Assembly (NCBI RefSeq): GCF_003726095.1
Contig: NZ_CP026031.1
Location: 2,604,001 to 2,668,000, forward strand
DNA: 64,000 nt
Reading direction: 5' to 3'
Origin: Niallia circulans
Lineage (GTDB): Bacteria > Bacillota > Bacilli > Bacillales > Cytobacillaceae
Of the stretch, positions 55,152-63,069 are shown piece by piece. How positions within the stretch are numbered: the stretch's first letter is position 1; every line of letters starts with the position of its first letter. The notes beneath the pieces were generated by a model. It did no database searches. It was not told the origin of the DNA and saw only the letters and a list, made by a program, of their open reading frames with translations. Both the position numbers and the translations under genes were made by a program.

Positions 55152-56780
55152 TTATTTAGAAACAGCTATCGCTTCTGCTATATTTGCAGCGTGATCTCCT
55201 ACTCTTTCTAGATTGCTAATGATATCGACAAAAACAATTCCTGCATCCCCACTACATTTTCGTTCATTCAAGCGACTGATATGCTTTTTTCGATATCTTT
55301 TCTCCATTTTATCAATCTCTTCTTCATTCGTAATAGCTTTTTTAGCAAGCTCCTTATCATTTGCAAAAAAGCTTTCATATGAAGTTTTTAGCGTTTCCAC
55401 TGTAAAATCATACATTTCTTCTAATTCTACTTTTGCATCTGCTGAAAATTCTACTTTTTTATTGATTTTATACTCTACAAGCTCTACGATATTTTCCATA
55501 TGATCCCCGATTCTTTCAATATCTCTAATAGAATCAACTAAAATAGAAAATTCTTCACTTTCATGAGGTGTAAGAGCTTTAGATGAAAGTTCGACTAAAT
55601 ATTTGGTAATTTCTTTATCTAAATTATTTATCCCTTGTTCGTATTGCAGTGCTTTTTCTTTATATTTCTTTTCTCCAGTCTGCAAATATTTAAATGTTTC
55701 TTCTAAACCTTTTATCGAGAATTCCTTCATTCTCTCTAGCTCTTCCTTTGCTTGTCCTAAAGCAATCGAAGGAGAATGCTCAATAAATGTTGTATTTAAG
55801 TGCTGAGGCTTCGTAATAATTGCTCCATCGTCTCCAGGAATTAACTTTGTCACAAGCCAAGCTAGTGCAAAGATAAAAGGAAATTGAATAATTGTATTGG
55901 ATACATTGAATATCCCATGCGCAAAGGCAATTGTCATTGGTTCATTTAATCCAAGAACACCCTGTAAATACGAAATAAAATGCGTAAATGGCACCAAAAT
56001 TATTACAAATATCACTGTCCCAATAATGTTAAAGAGTACATGCACCATCGCCGCTCTTTTTGCAGCTACAGAAGCACCAATGGCAGCAAGAATTGCTGTA
56101 ATTGTTGTTCCGATATTATCTCCAAATAATACTGGTAAAGAGGCTTTCAGCGATATAGCATCGGTTGCAAATAACTCTTGTAAAATTCCAATAGTGGCAC
56201 TAGAACTTTGAACAATTAATGTTAAGACTGTTCCAACTACTACTCCTAAAATTGGATTGTTACTCATATTTACTGTTAATTCATGAAATGCTTCTAAAGA
56301 ACGTAACGGCTTCATGCCTGTACTCATTAATTCTAATCCATAAAACAATGCTCCAAAACCAAATACAACTTGTCCTAATGAAGTAATTTTTGTATTTTTA
56401 AAGAAGAATAAAAGAACAGCACCCGCTGCAATAATTGGTAAGGCATATGCTCCAATATCAATTCCAATAATAAAAGCCGTAACCGTCGTACCTATATTTG
56501 CCCCCATAATAACCCCAATGGCTTGGCGTAAGGTCATGAAGCCAGCACTTACTAATCCTACCGTTATGGCTGTTGTTCCTGAGCTGGACTGAATTAAGAC
56601 CGTTACAAAAATCCCAGCCAATACTCCCATAAACGGGTTTGTCGTAAACCGGTCTAAAATTTCTTGAAGACGATCACCTGCAGCATTCTGCAAACCATCT
56701 CCCATATATTTAATACCAAAAAGAAATACCCCTAACCCTCCAAGAAACTGGAAGATCATCTCTTGATAATTTATTTCCAA
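55152..56780 (-). CDS. Na+/phosphate cotransporter (NptA/PNaS family) with PhoU-like tail
   Basis: 542 residues. Two inverted repeats of the PNaS family: GLGVFLFGIKYMGDGLQ and QSSSGTTAITVGLVSAGFM, repeated at GLELMSTGM and QSSSATIGILQELFA. QSSS motifs bind Na and phosphate. From about residue 340 a PhoU-like helical domain (LVDSIRDIERIGDHMENIVELVEY, SNLERVGDHAANIAEAI). TTG start at 56780 after GGGGGGG. Typical for low-affinity phosphate uptake. No pst or pho genes nearby. Confidence 0.92.
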   Translation of the reverse strand: MEINYQEMIFQFLGGLGVFLFGIKYMGDGLQNAAGDRLQEILDRFTTNPFMGVLAGIFVTVLIQSSSGTTAITVGLVSAGFMTLRQAIGVIMGANIGTTVTAFIIGIDIGAYALPIIAAGAVLLFFFKNTKITSLGQVVFGFGALFYGLELMSTGMKPLRSLEAFHELTVNMSNNPILGVVVGTVLTLIVQSSSATIGILQELFATDAISLKASLPVLFGDNIGTTITAILAAIGASVAAKRAAMVHVLFNIIGTVIFVIILVPFTHFISYLQGVLGLNEPMTIAFAHGIFNVSNTIIQFPFIFALAWLVTKLIPGDDGAIITKPQHLNTTFIEHSPSIALGQAKEELERMKEFSIKGLEETFKYLQTGEKKYKEKALQYEQGINNLDKEITKYLVELSSKALTPHESEEFSILVDSIRDIERIGDHMENIVELVEYKINKKVEFSADAKVELEEMYDFTVETLKTSYESFFANDKELAKKAITNEEEIDKMEKRYRKKHISRLNERKCSGDAGIVFVDIISNLERVGDHAANIAEAIAVSK

Positions 56781-57095
56781 ATGTTTGTCCCCCCCTAAAT
56801 CCTTATACTGTTAAGACAGATACCAAGTTATCATAACAACACTCGACAAGAATTTACACTATCCTTGAATATTATTTACATGAAATTAATATCGTTTACG
56901 AAAAATTTACATTTAATTTTTAAAAGAATAATTGACATTTTTTACTTTGTTTAAAACACAGAGAAAGCGTTTAATATATAAATCCATAAAAAATTCGGTT
57001 TTTATCCAATTCCTCTTGAAATGTTTTATGTTAAGATAGTAATGTTTTTCCTTATAGATTTCAGGAAAGAATTATCTTGCAAGGAGCGTAATACC
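56781..57095. other. Divergent promoter region between the Na/Pi and YoaK-like genes
   Basis: About 315 bp, AT-rich. No operator or RNA element recognised. The plus-strand frame is open from 57021, but I treat that part as leader, because it has no ribosome binding site. Confidence 0.45.
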
Positions 57096-57797
57096 ATGAT
57101 TGATAAATTAAAACCAATTCCCTCTTTATCTTCTAATTCCGTATTCTTAGCCGCTTTATTGGGAATGGTTGGCGGCTTTTTAGATGCGTATACTTTTATT
57201 AGCAGGGACGGCGTATTCGCCAATGCGCAAACAGGGAATATTGTTTTGTTTGCAGTGAACGCAGCAACTGGCGAATGGAGAGAATCCCTTCATTATATTC
57301 CCCCATTAATAGCTTTTGTTTTAGGAGTGCTAGTCTCAGAAATTGTGAAGATTCCTTCTTTAAGAGAGATCTTATACAGCTATAGACGGTCGATTCTAAT
57401 ATTGGAATGTATTGTCTTAATTATCGTCGGCTTCTTGCCGGCATCTGTACCAAACATTATTGTGACAACAAGTATTTCCTTTGTATCATCCTTACAAATA
57501 TCTACTTTTAATAAACTCGATAAATGGGCCTATAATTCTACAATGACTACAGGTAATTTACGAACTGCGACGCAAGCGGCTTATGCTGCTTTTATCAAGC
57601 AAAGTCAAGAGGCAAGAACCCAATTTAAAGAGTTTTCCCTTATAATCGGCTCTTTTATTTTCGGAGCGTTACTAGGAACGTTTACAACCTCTCAATTTGG
57701 CACTAAAGCTATCTGGATATCTGCCATCATTTTAATTATTGCATTAGTTCTCTATCATAAAGATAAAGGATATATTCGTAAGCGTTGTGCAAAATAA
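57096..57797 (+). CDS. YoaK/DUF1275-family membrane protein
   Basis: 233 residues with about six membrane helices. Family features: SVFLAALLGMVGGFLDAYTFISRDGVFANAQTGNIVLF, then LQISTFNKLDKWAYNSTMTTGNLR, each with the TGN motif. Function unknown for the family. I start at ATG 57096 because AAGGAG lies nine bases upstream. Confidence 0.9.
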   Translation: MIDKLKPIPSLSSNSVFLAALLGMVGGFLDAYTFISRDGVFANAQTGNIVLFAVNAATGEWRESLHYIPPLIAFVLGVLVSEIVKIPSLREILYSYRRSILILECIVLIIVGFLPASVPNIIVTTSISFVSSLQISTFNKLDKWAYNSTMTTGNLRTATQAAYAAFIKQSQEARTQFKEFSLIIGSFIFGALLGTFTTSQFGTKAIWISAIILIIALVLYHKDKGYIRKRCAK

Positions 57798-57805
57798 TTA
57801 ATGTG

Positions 57806-57855
57806 AAATAAAAAGGAGAAAGGCTGATTATCGGCAGCCTTTCTCCTTTTTATTT
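57806..57855. terminator. Bidirectional terminator (21-bp perfect stem)
   Basis: Positions 57806-57826 pair perfectly with 57835-57855; core AGGAGAAAGGCTG / CAGCCTTTCTCCT; loop ATTATCGG. It serves both the plus-strand YoaK-like gene and the minus-strand ABC-F gene, whose stop codon lies within it. Confidence 0.93.
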
Positions 57856-59736
57856 GCTATTCATAAGGCTATATAGTTCCTCCCATCTTCTTTCCAGCCC
57901 TTCCTTTTCCGATAAAAATTGTGCTAAGCTCTCCCATTCCGTCTCTGTTTCTATTCTTCTCTCTACTTCTGAAATCTTCTTTTCCAATCCTTCTAGTTCA
58001 TTTGCCAAATCCACTAGATTAACGGCTGATTCGGTTCTTTGGCTTTTCTTAATCGGCTGCATCTTTTTTTTCGATGTTATTGTTTCGTCTATATGCACTT
58101 GTGTCCTTTTCCTTTCCTGTGACTTTTCTCGTGCATACGTATAATTTCCTTCATAGCATTGAATCTCTTGTGACTCAATCCAATAAATCTTCTGAAAAAG
58201 CTTATTTAAAAAATAGCGATCATGGGAAACAGCCAGTATAGTACCATCAAAATTCTCAAGAGCGTCTTCCAATACTTCACGAGAATCAATATCTAAATGA
58301 TTCGTTGGTTCATCTAAAACAAGCAGATTAATTTCTTGATGCATCAGCTGGGCTAATCGTAGCCTCATTCTTTCTCCGCCACTTAAATTGGCAGTCTTTC
58401 GAAAAACAGAATATCCATAAAAGAGAAATTGCGCTAAAATATGTCGTGCCTCCCCTTCTGTCACAGATACTGCATTTCGAAAAGCCTCGATAACTGTTTC
58501 TCCTTCCATTTCTGTTAAGGTATGCTGAGAAAGATAACCGATTTTAACATTACTTCCAATCTTGATTTCTCCTTCATCTGCCTTGATTTGCTGAAGAATC
58601 ATTTTTAATAAAGTTGATTTCCCTGTACCATTCTCTCCAATAATAGCTGCCCTATCCTTGTAGCTAATCTTTATCTGTACATCTTTAAATAAGATTTGCC
58701 CTCCAAAACTTTTTGAAACATTGCGAAGTTGAATTACGTCCTTCCCACTTCGATCACTTGATTCCATTTCAAAATTCATTTTCTTTCTATTAATAATTGG
58801 ACGGGCTAATTTTTCCATCCTCTCTAAAGCCCGTTCCATGTTTCGCGCACGCTTATGAAGTCCTTCATTAGGCGGGTTGGCACGATTGGCCCATTCGCGC
58901 AAGCGTTTAATCGCTTCCCTCATTTTCTTGATTTTCTTTTGCTGTTCCTCGTATGCTTGAAATTCTCTTAAAAGCCTTTCTTCCTTTTCCTTCGTAAAAT
59001 TAGTGAAATTAGTATGATAGGTCGTTACTTCTCCATCCTCTAAATCGATAACTTTTTGAATTACTTCATCTAAAAAGTAGCGATCATGTGAAATAAGTAA
59101 AATGGTTCCACTATAATCTTGAAGAAACCTTCCTAGCCACTCCACTGCCATTAAATCTAAATGGTTTGTCGGCTCATCTAATAAAAGGAAATCTGGTTCT
59201 TCCAGAAGAATCATGGCTAAACCAATTTTAGTTCGTTCTCCTCCACTTAAATCTCCATATTTTTTGTTTACTAAATGCTGAATATTTAACCCGTTTACAA
59301 TCTTTTCAATCTTGGCATCCATCTCATACCCGCCAGCATTTGTAAAAAATTCTTGCAGTTTTCCATACTCCTCGATTAAAAGCTGTAATTGGCTTGGAGA
59401 GTTGTCCTTCGCCATTTCCTGCTCCATCTGTTTCATCTTCTCTTCGATGATAACTAGATTTGAAAATGCTTGCTTTAAAACATCTTTTGCCATCCATTCT
59501 GGTTTAAATTCTGGTATTTGTTCTAAATACCCAATTTTCATGCCTTTTTTCCAATGTATTTGCCCAGCATCTGGTGTTTCCTTCCCAGCTAGAAGCCTAA
59601 ACAAGGTTGTCTTGCCACTTCCGTTTCTGCCAACAAGACCTACTTTTTCCTTATCCTTGATCTCTATAGAAATATCTTCAAATATCGTGTTTCCTCCATA
59701 CATTTTCGCTATCTTATTTACGCTGCAAATAATCAT
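57850..59736 (-). CDS. ABC-F ribosomal-protection-type ATPase
   Basis: 628 residues with two ABC cassettes and no membrane helices. Cassette 1: Walker A GRNGSGKTT, signature LSGGERTKIGLAM, Walker B FLLLDEPTNHLD. Cassette 2: GENGTGKST, LSGGERMRLRLAQ, LLVLDEPTNHLD. The linker between (YEEQQKKIKKMREAIKRLREWANRANPP) is the ABC-F P-site tRNA-interaction motif. A C-terminal coiled coil follows. ABC-F proteins act on the ribosome; the antibiotic resistance branch removes drugs. Resistance is inferred mainly from the leader attenuator. ATG at 59736 with GGAG nine bases upstream. Confidence 0.9.
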   Translation of the reverse strand: MIICSVNKIAKMYGGNTIFEDISIEIKDKEKVGLVGRNGSGKTTLFRLLAGKETPDAGQIHWKKGMKIGYLEQIPEFKPEWMAKDVLKQAFSNLVIIEEKMKQMEQEMAKDNSPSQLQLLIEEYGKLQEFFTNAGGYEMDAKIEKIVNGLNIQHLVNKKYGDLSGGERTKIGLAMILLEEPDFLLLDEPTNHLDLMAVEWLGRFLQDYSGTILLISHDRYFLDEVIQKVIDLEDGEVTTYHTNFTNFTKEKEERLLREFQAYEEQQKKIKKMREAIKRLREWANRANPPNEGLHKRARNMERALERMEKLARPIINRKKMNFEMESSDRSGKDVIQLRNVSKSFGGQILFKDVQIKISYKDRAAIIGENGTGKSTLLKMILQQIKADEGEIKIGSNVKIGYLSQHTLTEMEGETVIEAFRNAVSVTEGEARHILAQFLFYGYSVFRKTANLSGGERMRLRLAQLMHQEINLLVLDEPTNHLDIDSREVLEDALENFDGTILAVSHDRYFLNKLFQKIYWIESQEIQCYEGNYTYAREKSQERKRTQVHIDETITSKKKMQPIKKSQRTESAVNLVDLANELEGLEKKISEVERRIETETEWESLAQFLSEKEGLERRWEELYSLMNSK

Positions 59737-59780
59737 TTTACCGCTCTCCTTTGTTATGATTATCTCTTTTCCCAACCTCT

Positions 59781-59803
59781 AAACGGACGATTCCAGTCCA
59801 TTT
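59781..59803 (-). promoter_or_regulatory. Leader hairpin near the ABC-F ribosome binding site
   Basis: AAATGGAC / GTCCGTTT (one wobble) with a 7- to 8-base loop, between the attenuator and the ABC-F start. It may belong to alternative folding of the leader. Confidence 0.4.
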
Positions 59804-59811
59804 AAAGCAAC

Positions 59812-59845
59812 ACAAAAAGCCATGGAAAACAATTTCTCCATGACT
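59812..59845 (-). terminator. Attenuator in the leader of the ABC-F gene
   Basis: Minus strand AGTCATGGA pairs with TCCATGGCT (one wobble), followed by TTTTTGTGTT. Placed 76 bp before the gene it would end transcription early unless disrupted. This resembles the drug-induced attenuators of resistance ABC-F genes. Confidence 0.65.
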
Positions 59846-59851
59846 TATCTG

Positions 59852-59884
59852 CTATAGAAAAGACCTATCCTCTTTTCTATCCAT
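59852..59884 (-). CDS. Leader peptide of the ABC-F gene (10 residues)
   Basis: ATG at 59884 preceded by CAGGTTAT reads MDRKEDRSFL and stops at TAG (59852). The ORF coincides with a perfect 10-bp hairpin ATAGAAAAGA / TCTTTTCTAT (59854-59880). A ribosome stalled here would open that hairpin and let an antiterminator form. Inferred from layout; the ribosome binding site is weak. Confidence 0.4.
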   Translation of the reverse strand: MDRKEDRSFL

Positions 59885-59959
59885 ATAACCTGCTACATCT
59901 ATGGCTATAAAAAATTTCCATGTACTTTTCTAAAGACTTCTGATTTTCGAAAATCCATG

Positions 59960-59992
59960 CAAAAAGGAGCGCATGAAAATGCACTCCTTTTA
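59960..59992 (-). terminator. Terminator after the small gene at 60024
   Basis: AAAAGGAG-T-GCAT / ATGC-G-CTCCTTTT with a TTTC loop, followed by TTTGC on the minus strand. Confidence 0.75.
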
Positions 59993-60023
59993 CCGTCCAT
60001 ATAGATGTGGGTAAGAGATGTTT

Positions 60024-60161
60024 TCACCGTTTTAATTTGCTATTTAGTTGTTTAAAAAAGGGCACACTTATCCCGTTAACAACTACAATCGCAAATTTCG
60101 CACGGTTAATATAGAGACTTTCCATCATATAACCTTGCACTAAAACGGTTGAACTTAACAT
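60024..60161 (-). CDS. Small orphan protein of 45 residues
   Basis: Reads MLSSTVLVQGYMMESLYIN, then RAKFAIVVVNGISVPFFKQL and NSKLKR. GAGGTGG stands six to eight bases before the ATG at 60161, and a terminator follows 30 bp after the stop, which together argue for a real gene. Mildly hydrophobic middle, basic end. No family recognised. It lies just upstream of the ABC-F leader, on the same strand. Confidence 0.5.
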   Translation of the reverse strand: MLSSTVLVQGYMMESLYINRAKFAIVVVNGISVPFFKQLNSKLKR

Positions 60162-60334
60162 CCTTTCCCACCTCTTTTCTTTGTATGATAAATTTATTAT
60201 ACCTTTATCAGACATACTTCACAAGAAAAATCAGTAAACTTCGAATCAAAATAATATTCACTAATTTATCAAGTATCTTTCTATCGAAGATGCCTTCTTG
60301 TTAAAAGGCAAAGCAGTCGATATAATAATATGAA

Positions 60335-60346
60335 AACAACGTTGTT
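60335..60346. promoter_or_regulatory. LacI-type operator, copy 1 (AACAACGTTGTT)
   Basis: Perfect 12-bp palindrome centred on CG, 34 bp upstream of a LacI-family gene. The same core occurs in a longer palindrome before the oxidoreductase gene (62913-62936). Confidence 0.75.
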
Positions 60347-60379
60347 ATTTTTATTTATGAATGAATCGGAGGGGTGAAG

Positions 60380-61360
60380 ATGAGTGTCACCATTAAAGAT
60401 ATAGCTAAAAGCGCGGGAGTAAGCTATTCCACTGTTTCAAAGGCACTTCGCGATAGTCCATTAGTAAAAAAACCTACGAAGGATCTCATTATGGCAGTTG
60501 CTAAGGAATTAGGTTACCAACCCAATATTGCAGCAAGAAGCCTCGTTTCCAAAAAATCTTTTACTATTGGTGTTGTTTGGCCTACCATTGAACAAACCGT
60601 TCTCTCAAAGCTTATTACAACTATTAACAAGGAATTGGAGGAGCTTTCTTATACAACATTGATATCTATAAATGAAGTAGAGTCTGCTTTAAAAATCTTC
60701 AGCCGCTATCAAGTAGATGCCATACTAGCATTTGATACTAGTCAATCCATTGTTTCTTCTCATTCAGCTGTTCCTATTGTTATGCATGGACTAGCAAATA
60801 AGCAAACGCCTTATCCTGTTATTGATGTAAATCGCCAAAAAGCAACTTATCATGCGGTACAATATCTTCATAAGATTGGTCATCATTATATTAGCTATAT
60901 TGGAGATGTAGAAAGTGATGAACTGCAAAAAGAAAAGGTCAAGGGTTTTGAAGAGGCGATTTTAGAGTTAGAATTACCGACTTTTTCTTTTCAAAAAATA
61001 CGAGTGAATAATTTTGATCAATATGACGGTTATGAGGCTGCTAAGCAATTACTTACTTTACCTAAACGGCCAACTGCCATTCTTACAGGAAGTTATGATC
61101 TTGCGCGCGGTGCTCTTCAAGCTATTTCTGAATCTAAACTATCCATACCAAATGATATTTCTATTATTAGTTATGATAACTTTCCAGCACTAGAGCATTT
61201 TGATATGCCCTTATCGACAGTCGGAGTTCCATTAGACAAAATTAGTAAAAAAACGATTGAAATATTGATGAAAGTGATTAATGACGAAGAAGTAGAAACT
61301 AAAATTTTTATGGAACCAGAATTAAAAATTACAAATTCCTGCACAAATTATCCTAGATAA
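60380..61360 (+). CDS. LacI-family transcriptional regulator
   Basis: 326 residues. HTH and hinge: VTIKDIAKSAGVSYSTVSKALRD and GYQPNIAARSLVSKKS. The effector domain continues with IGVVWPTIEQTVLSKLI, YISYIGDVESDELQKEK and ISIISYDNFPALEHFDMPLSTV. I start at ATG 60380 with GGAGGGG five bases before; the GTG at 60374 lies in that site. Shared operators suggest that it represses itself and the oxidoreductase unit, responding to a sugar or galactoside of the adjacent pathway. Confidence 0.92.
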   Translation: MSVTIKDIAKSAGVSYSTVSKALRDSPLVKKPTKDLIMAVAKELGYQPNIAARSLVSKKSFTIGVVWPTIEQTVLSKLITTINKELEELSYTTLISINEVESALKIFSRYQVDAILAFDTSQSIVSSHSAVPIVMHGLANKQTPYPVIDVNRQKATYHAVQYLHKIGHHYISYIGDVESDELQKEKVKGFEEAILELELPTFSFQKIRVNNFDQYDGYEAAKQLLTLPKRPTAILTGSYDLARGALQAISESKLSIPNDISIISYDNFPALEHFDMPLSTVGVPLDKISKKTIEILMKVINDEEVETKIFMEPELKITNSCTNYPR

Positions 61361-61414
61361 AAAGAGGAGACTTCTATGAAATTAGAAATTTCCTCTTACA
61401 AACTATCACTTTAT

Positions 61415-62701
61415 CTAAAATCTCACCAATGAATCTAGTTTTACCGGCATGCCAGTTTTTATAGAAATATTTCCGGCAATTCCTGTTAAGATAGATTTCA
61501 CGCCGTCAATATGGGTGGCGGCACGATGAAACCGATCCTCGATTGGTTCCCCAAAAATGTCTCGAAGTAAAACAGGATCTCCACCGCCATGCCCCCCTTC
61601 CCCCTCATTAATCTCTACCTCATAAGGCTTTCCTAGCATTGGATGAACAGTTATACTCATGGAGGATAGCGCCCCTTCCTCCTCTTTATTCCCACCAGAA
61701 TTAACATACGATTTTTCGATTACTTTCATTTCAATTCTTCCTTTTGTTCCATTAAAGGCAACATTAAACCCTTCCCACGGTGCATAAGCATGTAAAGAGT
61801 ACGTAAGAATTGCTTTGTTTTTAAACTTAGCTATTAATCCTAATGTGTCTTCGGTGCTAATGCCATCTCCAAACACACTTTGATCTCGCTGATACCCATC
61901 TTCTTTTTCGGCATTCAGATACATTTCCTTTAAGTGTTCATTTTTTTCTAAGTGTAAGGCAAAATGATCCGATATTGCATATTTACTGCCATAAGCTCTT
62001 TGATAAAACTTAGTTTCCCCACGTTTCTCCGCATTTTCTCTTCCATAAAACATCAAGTCCCCCATTGCTAAAACAGTATCTGGATAGGACTGCAGCCAGA
62101 AATTAACAAGATCAAAATGATGGGTTGATTTATGAACAAGCAAGCCGCCACTATTCCGTTTATCTCGATGCCATCTTCTAAAATAATCTGCTCCATGCTC
62201 TGTATTCAGTAGCCATTCAAAATGTACAGCATGCACATCTCCAATTACTCCATCTTCAATTAATTCTCTAATTTTGGTATTATGGGGAGCATAGCGATAG
62301 TTAAAAGTTACTCGTAGTTTTCTATTTGTACGTTTCACTGCATCTAAAATAGACTGTGCCTTTTCTTCATCAATCGTCAATGGCTTTTCTGTAATAACGT
62401 CACATCCCAATTCCATCGCCTTTATAATATATGTATGATGGGTGCGATCCATTGTTGTAACAATGCAGTAATCTGGGGTTTGGTCTTTCAGCATTTGTTC
62501 AAATTGATCTGCTGTATATGTTGGTACCTTTTTATAATTATACTTTGATTCTAATAGATGGTTGGCATAAGCCATTCTCGTTTGATTTAAATCACAAAAA
62601 CCTACTAAATCGGCCGTATCTCGAAAATCCCGCGCTATTGCTCCATAAAAAAATTCTGCCCGTCCACCTGTACCAACTAATGCATATGTTTTCTTCTTCA
62701 T
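61415..62701 (-). CDS. Gfo/Idh/MocA-family oxidoreductase
   Basis: 428 residues. N-terminal NAD(P) Rossmann fold: YALVGTGGRAEFFYGAI, CIVTTMDRTHHTYII, VITEKPLTIDEEKA with the conserved EKP. C-terminal dimerisation/substrate domain with VHKSTHHFDLVNFWL. It acts on a sugar, a sugar acid or an inositol-like substrate; the exact substrate is not visible. AAGGAGG before ATG. Between the GH42 gene and the LacI gene, with its own LacI-type operator. Confidence 0.92.
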   Translation of the reverse strand: MKKKTYALVGTGGRAEFFYGAIARDFRDTADLVGFCDLNQTRMAYANHLLESKYNYKKVPTYTADQFEQMLKDQTPDYCIVTTMDRTHHTYIIKAMELGCDVITEKPLTIDEEKAQSILDAVKRTNRKLRVTFNYRYAPHNTKIRELIEDGVIGDVHAVHFEWLLNTEHGADYFRRWHRDKRNSGGLLVHKSTHHFDLVNFWLQSYPDTVLAMGDLMFYGRENAEKRGETKFYQRAYGSKYAISDHFALHLEKNEHLKEMYLNAEKEDGYQRDQSVFGDGISTEDTLGLIAKFKNKAILTYSLHAYAPWEGFNVAFNGTKGRIEMKVIEKSYVNSGGNKEEEGALSSMSITVHPMLGKPYEVEINEGEGGHGGGDPVLLRDIFGEPIEDRFHRAATHIDGVKSILTGIAGNISIKTGMPVKLDSLVRF

Positions 62702-62912
62702 GATTTTTCCTCCTTATTGTTTAACCATTTTGCTTATTGCCTAACATAAACTAAATGAACTCTTTTTTGTTTTTAGCCACATCAATAATCATCAGAAACT
62801 TTGCATATACGGAACACACACAAAGAAAACGATTACATTTTATAGATAAATAATGAAGCTATCTGATGTGCACCATCTACAATTGAGGATATCAAAAAAT
62901 AGAGAGAATAAC
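62702..62912. other. Promoter/leader of the oxidoreductase gene
   Basis: About 210 bp with the strong palindrome at 62913-62936 at its upstream end. No further element recognised. Confidence 0.4.
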
Positions 62913-62936
62913 CAAAATAACAACGTTGTTATTTTG
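62913..62936. promoter_or_regulatory. LacI-type operator, copy 2 (24-bp perfect palindrome)
   Basis: CAAAATAACAAC and its exact mirror GTTGTTATTTTG. The inner 12 bp equal the operator at 60335-60346. It lies upstream of the oxidoreductase gene. Confidence 0.8.
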
Positions 62937-63024
62937 ATTATAAAGGAACTATCCCTAAATATCAATCTTCTAAAAGTATCCTTTTGTCATATCCTTAAAA
63001 AAAAATACAACATAGTTAAATTGC

Positions 63025-63057
63025 TAGCTCCTAATACTACTTGGTTATTAGGAGCTA
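63025..63057 (-). terminator. Hairpin after the beta-galactosidase gene
   Basis: TAGCTCCTAATA / TATTAGGAGCTA, 12-bp perfect stem with 9-base loop, 13 bp past the stop. The T run is delayed by about 20 bases, so termination efficiency is uncertain. Confidence 0.6.
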
Positions 63058-63069
63058 TAATCATCATAT

